Below, piece after piece: positions 25,494 to 32,980 of a DNA stretch of 64,000 nt. The position numbers and the translations under genes are program-made. The stretch is from Methanobacteriota archaeon (GTDB taxonomy: Archaea > Thermoplasmatota > Thermoplasmata > Methanomassiliicoccales > Methanomethylophilaceae), in contig JAEXCH010000010.1 in the NCBI GenBank assembly GCA_023402275.1, forward strand, positions 13,264 through 77,263, read 5' to 3'. The notes under the pieces were generated by a model that made no database searches, was not told where the DNA came from, and saw only the letters and a list, made by a program, of their open reading frames with translations. Each line of letters begins with the position of its first letter. Within the stretch, counting starts at the first letter, position 1.

Positions 25494-26483
25494 ATGTTCG
25501 ATCTGGACCTGGAGAAGATATCCTCTTGGATAAAGAAGAGGGGATATTCCTCCGTGGCCATTCAATTGCCTGAGGGCCTTAAGATGGATGCCCTCAGGAT
25601 ATCTGATTCTTTATCAAATTCAACTGACGCTGAGATCATCATACTTGGCGATCCATGCTACGGAGCATGCGATCTTTTTGTTGATTATCGAAGATATGCT
25701 GACGCACTGGTGCATTTTGGTCATTCCCCAATACCACCTCAGGACAGCGATGAGGATGTGTTCTTCGTTGAGGTCAGGGTGGATGTCGATATCGATGATG
25801 CAGTAAGGAAAGCAGCAGACACACTTCCCAAAAGAGTAGGGTTGCTTGCCACAGTGCAGTATCTCGGCCTCATACCAAGGACGAAGACCGTCCTGGAAGA
25901 ATGCGGGAAGGAAGTCTATGTAGGGGAAGGTGACGGAAGGATATTCCACCCCGGACAAGTTCTAGGATGCAATTTCAGCGCAGCAGAGAGTATCGCGGAT
26001 AAAGTCGATGGTTACCTCTACCTGGGTGAGGGGGACTTCCATCCTCTGGCAGCCGCATTCGGCGTCAAGAAGATGATGATGGTCATGAACCCTTTAACAG
26101 GAGAGACAAGGTCGGTGGAGGATGCCAAGGAAAGGATGCTCCGCAAAAGATTCGCTGCGATAGAATCGGCAAGGTCCGCACAGAGCTTTTTGATCCTTGT
26201 ATGTACAAAGACAGGACAGGACCGTTCCGGCATCGCTGATAGCATTTTCAAAACAATAAAGAACAACGGAAAACAAGCTTACAAACTGGTGATCAACGAG
26301 ATCGGACCTGATGCTTTGCTTTCATACAATGTGGACGCATACATCAATACGGCATGTCCGAGGATAGCCATGGATGATTCCGCAAGATACCCAAGACCCA
26401 TGCTGACCGTTACAGAAGCGGAGATAGCATTGGGTATGAAGGATTGGGAAGAGTACGAATTCGACTCAATCACAAATCCTTAA
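25494..26483 (+). CDS. dph2: Diphthamide synthase, 3-amino-3-carboxypropyl transferase Dph2
   Basis: Radical SAM-like enzyme that transfers the 3-amino-3-carboxypropyl group of SAM to His of elongation factor 2, first step of diphthamide. The 329-residue protein carries three widely spaced Cys expected to ligate one 4Fe-4S cluster: GDPCYGACD (Cys59 by count), QVLGCNFS (about 160) and NTACPRIA (about 287). This spacing is the archaeal Dph2 pattern. The start is two bases after rpl10e, so it is co-transcribed with a ribosomal protein gene, fitting its translation role. Confidence 0.9.
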   Translation: MFDLDLEKISSWIKKRGYSSVAIQLPEGLKMDALRISDSLSNSTDAEIIILGDPCYGACDLFVDYRRYADALVHFGHSPIPPQDSDEDVFFVEVRVDVDIDDAVRKAADTLPKRVGLLATVQYLGLIPRTKTVLEECGKEVYVGEGDGRIFHPGQVLGCNFSAAESIADKVDGYLYLGEGDFHPLAAAFGVKKMMMVMNPLTGETRSVEDAKERMLRKRFAAIESARSAQSFLILVCTKTGQDRSGIADSIFKTIKNNGKQAYKLVINEIGPDALLSYNVDAYINTACPRIAMDDSARYPRPMLTVTEAEIALGMKDWEEYEFDSITNP

Positions 26484-26496
26484 TATGCCAGAATAG

Positions 26497-27258
26497 ATGG
26501 GCGTCCCGATGTTCACAACACAGGAACTCCTGCACATGGATCTTCCCGACGTAAAGGTTGGAATCGGAAGAGGTACGGACTCTGGACACGTTGAGAATAG
26601 CGTCCACGCCCTTAACTCAGAGAATATTCAGATATATGATGATCCAAAGGCATTGATAGATGATCTCTTCTCGGGAAAGATAGATGCTGCAGTCAGGGGG
26701 GACATGCCGTCCTCCGAACTCCTTCACATCCTGAAGCAACGTGCAGGTGTTGATGAACTGGAAAGACTGGTAATCATGGAACCCAAAAGAGGGAAAGCGA
26801 TATTCATGGCCCCTGTCGGAATAGATGAGGGATGGACCGTGGAACAAAAACACGATATCGCCAAACGCTCCGTGGAACTCATGAAGGGAATGGGCGCCGA
26901 TACTCGCATCGCGGTCATGTCCGGCGGCAGAAGCGAGGACAAAGGAAGGAATCCTGTCGTTGACAGGTCCATAGACGATGCAGAGGAACTGGTCGGTATC
27001 CTTAAGAATGAGGGTTATGACGCATACAATGCAGAGATACTGATCGAGTCTGCGGTTGAGGAAGCAGATCTCATAATAGCTCCCGACGGTATAGCAGGCA
27101 ACCTGATCTTCAGGACATTGCATTTCATAGCTGATGCCATTGCATTGGGGGCACCGGTACTGAATATAGATAAGGTGTTCATAGACACCTCCAGGGTAAA
27201 GACGGAATATATCGACTCGATAATCCTGGCAATGAAACTGGCAGAGGAGAGGAAATGA
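26497..27258 (+). CDS. mtxX: Methanogenesis marker protein 4 (MtxX family)
   Basis: A 253-residue protein of the methanogen-specific MtxX/marker 4 family, related in fold to phosphotransacetylases. Recognisable parts are VKVGIGRGTD near the start, AAVRGDMPSSELL, AVMSGGRSEDKGRNPVVDRSI, LIESAVEEADLIIAPDGIAGNLIFRTL (quoted in outline, positions about 185-210) and FIDTSRVKTEYIDSI. The biochemical role is unknown. Both Met1 and Met5 are possible starts; there is little ribosome binding site. It overlaps queD by four bases, an unexpected partner. Confidence 0.8.
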   Translation: MGVPMFTTQELLHMDLPDVKVGIGRGTDSGHVENSVHALNSENIQIYDDPKALIDDLFSGKIDAAVRGDMPSSELLHILKQRAGVDELERLVIMEPKRGKAIFMAPVGIDEGWTVEQKHDIAKRSVELMKGMGADTRIAVMSGGRSEDKGRNPVVDRSIDDAEELVGILKNEGYDAYNAEILIESAVEEADLIIAPDGIAGNLIFRTLHFIADAIALGAPVLNIDKVFIDTSRVKTEYIDSIILAMKLAEERK

Positions 27259-27728
27259 TACTCGAGATAGACGGAGGATACACCGGAATAAGGTTCTCAT
27301 CATGCCATTTCATCCCGATGCATGAGAAGTGTTCCAGACTTCACGGACACAGCTACATCGTAAGGATGAGAATGGAAGGCGAAGTCGACGAGAACGGGAT
27401 GGTCATGGATTTCGTGATAATCAAGAAGAAACTCAAGATGATGATCGATGAGATGGATCATAAGGTCCTGCTCCCGGCAAGGTCAAAGATAGTGAAACTT
27501 GAGGAGAAGGACGATTCCATTGAAGTCACATCATGCAACAAGAGATACGTCTTCCCGTCGGAGGATGTTCTGCTTTTGGATATTCCAACAACAACGGCAG
27601 AGGAAATGGCAAAGATGATGGCTGAAAGGATGTCTAACGAGATCGATTTCCCAAAGACCGTGAAGAGCATATCCGTCGGGTTGGACGAGGAACGCGGTCA
27701 GACCGCATGGTATACGAAGGTATTGTGA
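27255..27728 (+). CDS. queD: 6-pyruvoyltetrahydropterin synthase/QueD family protein
   Basis: A 157-residue T-fold enzyme converting dihydroneopterin triphosphate to 6-carboxy-tetrahydropterin in the 7-deazaguanine pathway. Zinc ligands are His18 (SSCHF) and the His pair in LHGHSY (residues 29-34); Cys26 (KCSRL) is in the catalytic position. Being in one operon with queC and queE supports QueD rather than a pterin biosynthesis role. ATGA overlap with mtxX; queC begins right after its TGA. Confidence 0.9.
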   Translation: MILEIDGGYTGIRFSSCHFIPMHEKCSRLHGHSYIVRMRMEGEVDENGMVMDFVIIKKKLKMMIDEMDHKVLLPARSKIVKLEEKDDSIEVTSCNKRYVFPSEDVLLLDIPTTTAEEMAKMMAERMSNEIDFPKTVKSISVGLDEERGQTAWYTKVL

Positions 27729-28397
27729 ATGGAGAAGGCCGTTGTTCTGTTATCTGGCGGGTTGGACTCTACCGTGACGTTAGCGATGGCATTGGACCAA
27801 GGGATAGAGGCCACGGCATTGAGTTTCAGATACGGTCAGAGACACACCAAAGAACTGGAATCCGCAGGAAATGTTTGCAGACACTACGGAATAAGGCATG
27901 TTGTCGTGGACATTGACCTGACGTCTTTCAGATCCGCTCTGACGGATAACAGCATAGAAGTGCCAACAGACCGAGAGGGAGAACTGGATAAGGAAATACC
28001 CATAACATATGTTCCGGCAAGGAACATAATATTCCTGAGTGTTGCAGCAGGACTCTGCGAATCCATAGACGCTGATTCGATATACATCGGGGCCAACGCA
28101 ATAGATTATTCCGGATATCCCGACTGCCGCCCGGAGTTCTTCGAGGCATTCAAGGACATGCTCTCCAAAGGAACAAAGGCAGGCGTTGAAGGTAACCCGA
28201 TCGAGATAAGGACCCCCATACTTAGGAACACGAAAGCAGACATCGTTAGGATAGGAAAGGAACTCAAAGCACCTTTGGACCTAACGTGGTCATGCTATAA
28301 CGGCGGGGATAAAGCATGCGGTCATTGCGACTCATGTAAACTCAGACTCAAAGGTTTCGAGGAAGCGGGATACAAGGACGAGATAGGTTACGAGTGA
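27729..28397 (+). CDS. queC: 7-cyano-7-deazaguanine (preQ0) synthase
   Basis: ATP-dependent enzyme making preQ0 from 7-carboxy-7-deazaguanine and ammonia, 222 residues. It has the PP-loop LLSGGLDST (7-15), YVPARNIIFLS in the middle and a C-terminal zinc site: CYNGG, then ACGHCDSCKLR. In archaea preQ0 feeds archaeosine at tRNA position 15. The ATG directly follows the queD stop. Confidence 0.95.
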   Translation: MEKAVVLLSGGLDSTVTLAMALDQGIEATALSFRYGQRHTKELESAGNVCRHYGIRHVVVDIDLTSFRSALTDNSIEVPTDREGELDKEIPITYVPARNIIFLSVAAGLCESIDADSIYIGANAIDYSGYPDCRPEFFEAFKDMLSKGTKAGVEGNPIEIRTPILRNTKADIVRIGKELKAPLDLTWSCYNGGDKACGHCDSCKLRLKGFEEAGYKDEIGYE

Positions 28398-28401
28398 TAT
28401 C

Positions 28402-29025
28402 ATGAGGATATGCGAATACTTCAGATCGATCCAGGGAGAAGGCATAATGATCGGCGCTCCCACATATTTCATAAGGACCGCAGGCTGCAACCTGCGTTGT
28501 GATTGGTGTGACACAACCTACGCATGGGACGGAGGAAAGGAGACATCGATCGATGAGATAATGGAGATCCTTGACAATACCCAGAACATCTGCATAACAG
28601 GCGGCGAACCTCTCCTTCAGAATGATCTCACGGATCTTATAGAACGACTACTGGATGAGGATAAGAGGATAGTCATAGAGACGAACGGGTCCGTCGACAT
28701 CTCTGTCATACCGAATGATGACAGGATAATCATAAGCATGGACATCAAGTGCCCCTCATCCGGCATGTCCGAACGGAATATGATGTCCAACCTTGGATAC
28801 CTTCAGAGGAAGGATCAGCTCAAATTCGTGATCGGGGATAATATCGATCTCAACTATGCTATCAAATTCCTAAGGGAGAATCCTGTGGATACCAACGTCA
28901 TATTCTCTCCCGTAGGAGGGATGGACCTTGCTCCGATAGCCGAAGAGGTCATCCGAAGGAAATTGAATGTAAGGGTATTGCCCCAGCTTCACAAGATCAT
29001 CTGGGGAGATAGGAGATCAGTCTGA
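28402..29025 (+). CDS. queE: 7-carboxy-7-deazaguanine synthase (radical SAM)
   Basis: Radical SAM ring-contraction enzyme, 207 residues. EYFRSIQGEG (substrate loop) precedes the cluster motif AGCNLRCDWC (Cys29, Cys33, Cys36), and CITGGEPLLQ binds SAM. The order QueD-QueC-QueE gives a complete route from the GTP-cyclohydrolase product to preQ0. The tail overlaps the convergent NifX-like gene by nine bases. tRNA-guanine transglycosylase and archaeosine synthase genes are not in the window. Confidence 0.95.
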   Translation: MRICEYFRSIQGEGIMIGAPTYFIRTAGCNLRCDWCDTTYAWDGGKETSIDEIMEILDNTQNICITGGEPLLQNDLTDLIERLLDEDKRIVIETNGSVDISVIPNDDRIIISMDIKCPSSGMSERNMMSNLGYLQRKDQLKFVIGDNIDLNYAIKFLRENPVDTNVIFSPVGGMDLAPIAEEVIRRKLNVRVLPQLHKIIWGDRRSV

Positions 29026-29358
29026 TCCGAACTTCTTTTTGAGCGCCTGTCTTCTTTTGAAATCGTTGATGCATTCCTCTACGGTCCCTTCCTCATCGTA
29101 GGCCACATGGATACCTGCCTTACCAAGTATGTCAAGACCGTGGGAGCCTATCCCTCCCGTTATTACGGCATCCACTCCCAATCCGACTATCGCATCGGCA
29201 ACCTTCATGCCGGCTCCCTCCAGATTTGCGAATTCGTTTGCCACCACCTGATAATCAAGTGTTTCCGAATCAACGATCAGGAAGTATGGGGCATGGCCGA
29301 AATCCTCTGCCACGTATGATTCCAGGGTATCGCCTTCAGCGATCACTCCGATCTTCAT
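29017..29358 (-). CDS. NifX/NafY-family (dinitrogenase Fe-Mo cofactor-type) domain protein
   Basis: A 113-residue single-domain protein of the RNase-H-like fold that in NifX, NifY and NifB tails binds Fe-S or FeMo-type clusters. Typical blocks are DFGHAPYFLIVD and GVDAVITGGIGSHGLDIL. It is coupled by four bases to the Mrp/Nbp35 carrier upstream, suggesting a shared Fe-S delivery role. In methanogens such proteins could serve complex cluster maturation, including MCR activation clusters, but that is speculative. Confidence 0.8.
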   Translation of the reverse strand: MKIGVIAEGDTLESYVAEDFGHAPYFLIVDSETLDYQVVANEFANLEGAGMKVADAIVGLGVDAVITGGIGSHGLDILGKAGIHVAYDEEGTVEECINDFKRRQALKKKFGSD

Positions 29359-30185
29359 TTCTGTTCCACCGTTCTTATTATCCTGTCAACGATGCCGTTG
29401 AACGCCTTTGCCGACTCTGACTCTGGTTCGGCGATGACTATGGGCATTCCCGAATCCCCTGATCTGGCGACTCCCGGCTCCAAAGGCACACGTCCCAAGA
29501 ACTGGATGTTCAGGGACTCTGCTGTCTTCTCTCCTCCGCCCGATCCGAAGATCTCCGTGAGTTCACCGCAATGGGGGCAGATGAATCCGCTCATGTTCTC
29601 AACCAATCCTATGATCGGAAGCTTGGTCTGTGCAGCGAAGGTTATCGATTTCCTGCTGTCAAGCAAAGCGACGTCCTGAGGCGTGGTAACGATCACGACA
29701 CCATCCGCCTTGGGTATGAGTTGAACTATCGACAAGGCCTCGTCGCCTGTGCCGGGTGGCATATCCACAATAAGGTAATCCAGATCACCCCATTCGACAT
29801 CCTCTATGAACTGTCTTATCGCACCGGATTTTACTGGACCTCTCCACATTATTGCCGCGTCCTTCTCCGGAAGCAGGAATGCCATCGACATTATGCTCAA
29901 TGACGGAGGTACTGAGATCGGTATCAGTTTATCGTTCTCCGCGATGAGTTTCTCATCCTCTATGTGGAACATCTTTGGGATGTTCGGACCGGTTATATCC
30001 ACATCCATCAATCCTGTCTGATATCCTTTCAATGAAAGTGCCTGAGCAAGGTTGGATGAGACCGTACTCTTTCCAACCCCTCCCTTACCGCTCATCACTA
30101 TGATTATGTGCTTTATCCTCGAAAGACTGTCGTGAAGTCTTGTATCGCTGATGATATCCTCACTGCTCATCATTGGTTTGGCCAT
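29355..30185 (-). CDS. Mrp/Nbp35 (ApbC)-type P-loop Fe-S cluster carrier
   Basis: ATPase of the ParA/MinD superfamily that scaffolds or transfers 4Fe-4S clusters, 276 residues from the chosen start. The deviant Walker A MSGKGGVGKST is at 31-41, with DVDITGPNIPKM, DMPPGTGDE, and CPHC near 201 (two Cys that bridge a cluster across the dimer). The ATG at 30185 is chosen because AAGGAG lies eight bases upstream, whereas a GTG at 30203 would put the start before that site. Overlaps the NifX-like gene by four bases. Confidence 0.9.
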   Translation of the reverse strand: MAKPMMSSEDIISDTRLHDSLSRIKHIIIVMSGKGGVGKSTVSSNLAQALSLKGYQTGLMDVDITGPNIPKMFHIEDEKLIAENDKLIPISVPPSLSIMSMAFLLPEKDAAIMWRGPVKSGAIRQFIEDVEWGDLDYLIVDMPPGTGDEALSIVQLIPKADGVVIVTTPQDVALLDSRKSITFAAQTKLPIIGLVENMSGFICPHCGELTEIFGSGGGEKTAESLNIQFLGRVPLEPGVARSGDSGMPIVIAEPESESAKAFNGIVDRIIRTVEQK

Positions 30186-30235
30186 TTGATCTTTCTCCTT
30201 CACACCTGATTGTTGAGTTCCGATATAGGGTTATC

Positions 30236-30251
30236 GGAATCGATATATTCC
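30236..30251. promoter_or_regulatory. Palindrome overlapping a TATA-like box between mrp and VOC gene
   Basis: GGAAT-CGATAT-ATTCC (30236-30251) is an inverted repeat with 5-bp arms. Its spacer and right arm coincide with a TATA-like CGATATATT that would drive the VOC gene from a start near 30272. The divergent mrp gene starts 51 bases to the left. This geometry is that of a repressor operator, but no regulator is identified. Confidence 0.3.
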
Positions 30252-30271
30252 AATGATCACTAACATGGTGC

Positions 30272-30673
30272 ATGCCATTAGGTGATCCCGGAGGCGGGAA
30301 CTTCACATACACCGTGGAAGGACTTCCCGAATCTTTGTTCATGGCCACTGTCCCATGCAGAGATATAACAAGATCGATCAGATTCTATAATGAACTGCTT
30401 GGGATGGAGACACTATATCAGAATGATAAGGAAGCGGCTGTGAGAAGGAACACGGCCACGATCCTGCTGAAAAGGTCCGATACCACAGGCATCGATACGG
30501 GGATATTCCTGGGCGTGGAGAACCCATATGATCTTCACAGGAGACTTGTGGATGAGGGGGTCATATTCATAAGGGATCCAATAAGGGCCCCTCTCGGTGT
30601 ATACACCTCATTCAAGGACGATGACGGCAACATCCTTCACGCGATAGAGATGAAGGCAGAACTGAAGTTGTGA
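30272..30673 (+). CDS. VOC (glyoxalase/bleomycin resistance) superfamily protein
   Basis: A 133-residue single-copy vicinal oxygen chelate domain: FMATVPCRDITRSIRFYNELLGM (first beta-alpha-beta module, residues about 24-46) and the second module with DLHRRLVDEGVIFI, then DDDGNILHAIEM, the usual metal-ligand Glu. Substrate unknown. Little ribosome binding site precedes the ATG and the TATA-like box is about 25 bases upstream, so the transcript is likely leaderless. Residues 1-20 are an unusual Gly-rich lead. Confidence 0.75.
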   Translation: MPLGDPGGGNFTYTVEGLPESLFMATVPCRDITRSIRFYNELLGMETLYQNDKEAAVRRNTATILLKRSDTTGIDTGIFLGVENPYDLHRRLVDEGVIFIRDPIRAPLGVYTSFKDDDGNILHAIEMKAELKL

Positions 30674-30713
30674 GGACACAAATGTTTTATCCGCAACCAA
30701 ACATCCGTGGTCT

Positions 30714-31292
30714 ATGAAGATCATCGCCCTCAACGGCAGTCCCAGATTGGTCGGCAATACCAGCAACATCCTGAACGCTATGTTGGATGAGATGGAGAAG
30801 GAAGGCATCGAGACAGAGCAGATCCAATTGTACTCAATGGACCTCACTCCATGCAACGATTGCAGATCGTGTGAGATAAGGGGGGATGGAAGATGCATCC
30901 TCGAGGATGATGAACTCAATGAGATCGTTGATAAGATGAGGGAGGCCGACGGAGTGATCTTGGCGTCCCCGTGTTATTATGGTTCATACTCCTCACAGAT
31001 GAAGATATTCCTTGAAAGAGCTGGAATGGCCCTTGAGAAAGGGGATATGGGATTGAAACATAAGATCGGAGGGGCGATGATCGTCAATGCACATGAAGGA
31101 GGATCAATGGCATACTCGCAACTTGTTTATTGGATGCTAAGGAACCAGATGCTTGTATGCGGAAGTAATCCCGTCCCCATTGTAACGGCATTGAACTCCC
31201 CTCAGTACCTTGAGGATAAGGAAGGAATGAAAGGGGCGATAGGTCTGGCCAAGGAAATGGCCAGGACCATTTTGAGGATCAACGGTCTCTGA
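30714..31292 (+). CDS. Iron-sulfur flavoprotein, NADPH-dependent FMN reductase-like
   Basis: Flavodoxin-fold protein of 192 residues. The FMN phosphate loop NGSPRLVGNTS is at residues 7-17, and a compact Cys cluster CNDCRSC plus a later Cys (GRCILEDDE) at about 48-64 is the pattern of the archaeal Isf/iron-sulfur flavoprotein family, which moves electrons between ferredoxin and small acceptors, including O2 or H2O2. ASPCYYGSYSSQMK is the second FMN contact. It converges with the next gene with no spacer. Confidence 0.85.
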   Translation: MKIIALNGSPRLVGNTSNILNAMLDEMEKEGIETEQIQLYSMDLTPCNDCRSCEIRGDGRCILEDDELNEIVDKMREADGVILASPCYYGSYSSQMKIFLERAGMALEKGDMGLKHKIGGAMIVNAHEGGSMAYSQLVYWMLRNQMLVCGSNPVPIVTALNSPQYLEDKEGMKGAIGLAKEMARTILRINGL

Positions 31293-32015
31293 TCAAAAGA
31301 AATAGAAACCGCAGCCTTCCGAAACAGAGATCTTAGCAACAGCATCCATCCTCTCAAGGGGTCCGCTGTAACGTCTGACCATCATCTTACCCTCTTCAGG
31401 TAAGGCTATCGTCAGGACCTCTATCTCCTTTACCAATCTTGCAGCATCATCTGGACTGTATATGCGGCCTGTCCTTGCTCCTTCCGGAACGGATGCCACT
31501 ATCTCGCATCCTCTTCTCTCCGCTATTCCCGGCAGCAGGCTGTCATTAGGTCCGAATGAACCGATACATCCCCTTCCCTTATCCCATGAGAGGGGACATT
31601 TCAGACATGCTTCATTCATCTCATCGAATGAGAGCATGTCCCAGCCGGTCAGACGATTCTCCTTCTTTGATGCCGACAAGACCTTCTCTTTATCGGAATC
31701 ACTGACCTTATCCATCTCGACCCATCCGGTGCTTACTCTCTTTGCTTTGCTTTTAAGGAGTTCGATATCGGTTTCGTTCTTCAGCTTGTCCATGTATATC
31801 GCATCGGTCTCGGCATTGATCCTGTTCCTTTTCATGAAGGCTTCCCAGTCATCTATGAGAGAATGTGCATCCTCCAATGATACGACATCATCGTAACCCG
31901 CAAGGTCCTCCATTCCGGCAATGTCATCCACTCTCACTTTCACAACATTCATCCTGAGTTCCCTGCACAACGCACTCTTTGCGTCCGTCTCACATATTCC
32001 GATGCTTATGCCCAT
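31293..32015 (-). CDS. Unknown protein with a Cys-rich CLKCPLSW...GC motif
   Basis: A 240-residue soluble protein that I cannot assign. The N-terminus GISIGICETDAKSALC suggests an alpha/beta start, and a central block CLKCPLSWDKGRGCIGSFGP (about 138-157) looks like a metal or Fe-S ligand set. The C-terminus VSEGCGFYFF ends right at the stop, with an additional Cys. It converges with the flavoprotein gene with no bases between and diverges from the PUA-SepF-HD operon. Confidence 0.65.
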   Translation of the reverse strand: MGISIGICETDAKSALCRELRMNVVKVRVDDIAGMEDLAGYDDVVSLEDAHSLIDDWEAFMKRNRINAETDAIYMDKLKNETDIELLKSKAKRVSTGWVEMDKVSDSDKEKVLSASKKENRLTGWDMLSFDEMNEACLKCPLSWDKGRGCIGSFGPNDSLLPGIAERRGCEIVASVPEGARTGRIYSPDDAARLVKEIEVLTIALPEEGKMMVRRYSGPLERMDAVAKISVSEGCGFYFF

Positions 32016-32026
32016 TATCGATCACC

Positions 32027-32056
32027 TATTCCGAAAATTCGGATACTATTGGAATA
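32027..32056. promoter_or_regulatory. Nested palindromes in the divergent promoter region upstream of the PUA operon
   Basis: CCGAA-AA-TTCGG (32031-32042) is nested within outer arms TATTCC (32027-32032) and GGAATA (32051-32056). It lies 12-41 bases from the start of the minus-strand unknown gene. The outer half-site GGAAT is the same as at 30236-30251. Operator function is only inferred. Confidence 0.3.
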
Positions 32057-32135
32057 TGGTAACAGTTTTAATACGTTGCTTTTAACAATAAAAAAAGCGA
32101 AAGTATGAAAACAGCTAGGTATATGAGCATCTGAA

Positions 32136-32627
32136 ATGGCAGACATAAGGATCCGAAAAAGGAAGAGGATGAGAGGAAAGGAGATCAAAGCGCTATCTGC
32201 GGAGCTGGAAGCGGTCATGGGTGTCCCTGTGTTCACAGAGGATGATCCTGTGGACGGGGCTGAAAGTTCCGATTTCGATCTTATCTTCGTTGGCAACGAC
32301 ATATACGGAATGATCTACGAAGGGAAACCCTTCCTCACCGTAAGAGGTGTGATCAAATACAAACCCATCAAGAGATTCGTTACCGTGGACATGGGAGCCG
32401 TACCGTTCATAACAAACGGTGCGGACTGCATGGGGCCCGGAATAGTCGAGGCGGATGACTCTATTGCCGCAGGCGATCTTGTTTGGATAAGGGATGTGAA
32501 GAACAAGATGCCTTTGGCGATCGGAATATCGGAAAGGTCCGGAGAGGAACTTATGGAAAAGAAGCCGGGCAAGGCGATCAAGAACCTCCACAATGTCGGG
32601 GATAAACTTTGGAAGTCCGGAGAGTAA
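32136..32627 (+). CDS. PUA-domain RNA-binding protein
   Basis: A 163-residue protein with a basic N-terminus (RIRKRKRMRGKEIK) and a C-terminal PUA domain at about 75-150: FVTVDMGAVPFITNGADCMGPGI, then GDLVWIRDVKNKMPLAIGI. It resembles the archaeal stand-alone MCT-1/PUA proteins that act in RNA modification or translation. It leads an apparent operon with sepF (four bases downstream) and an HD hydrolase. Confidence 0.85.
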   Translation: MADIRIRKRKRMRGKEIKALSAELEAVMGVPVFTEDDPVDGAESSDFDLIFVGNDIYGMIYEGKPFLTVRGVIKYKPIKRFVTVDMGAVPFITNGADCMGPGIVEADDSIAAGDLVWIRDVKNKMPLAIGISERSGEELMEKKPGKAIKNLHNVGDKLWKSGE

Positions 32628-32631
32628 GGTA

Positions 32632-32976
32632 TTGTTCGGAAGGAAGAAGAAAGAGCAGACAAAGAAGACATTCGTCGATCTCAATGATTATCGGGAACCT
32701 ATGTATGCGATGTCGGATGCTAGGATCAAGGTCATAGAGATGACATCCTTCCGTGACCTGAAACCCCTGACGGACATGGCATACAGAGGGAACATACTGG
32801 TACTTGATTTCTCAAGGTTCGCGGAAGGGGACAATGTCAAAAGGGAGATGGTGAAACACCTGCTCGCAACAGCCAGGGATATAAGCGGTGCATTCACCGA
32901 AGTATCCGACAGACTGATGATATTGAGTCCAAGCGGACTAGGCATTGAGAAATGTAAGATCACTTACAAAGGATGA
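32632..32976 (+). CDS. sepF: Archaeal cell-division protein SepF, TTG start
   Basis: SepF anchors FtsZ to the membrane in many Euryarchaeota. The conserved core is visible: RIKVIEMTSFRDLKPLTDMAYRGNILVLDFS and a C-terminal beta segment SDRLMILSPSGLGIEKC. Starting at TTG 32632 gives MFGRKKKEQTKKTFVDL, a short basic lead of the sort that binds membranes, and puts GGAG nine bases upstream. An upstream ATG at 32593 would run 35 bases into the PUA gene. The product is 114 residues, a normal size. FtsZ is not in this window. Confidence 0.82.
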   Translation: MFGRKKKEQTKKTFVDLNDYREPMYAMSDARIKVIEMTSFRDLKPLTDMAYRGNILVLDFSRFAEGDNVKREMVKHLLATARDISGAFTEVSDRLMILSPSGLGIEKCKITYKG

Positions 32977-32980
32977 TCAC

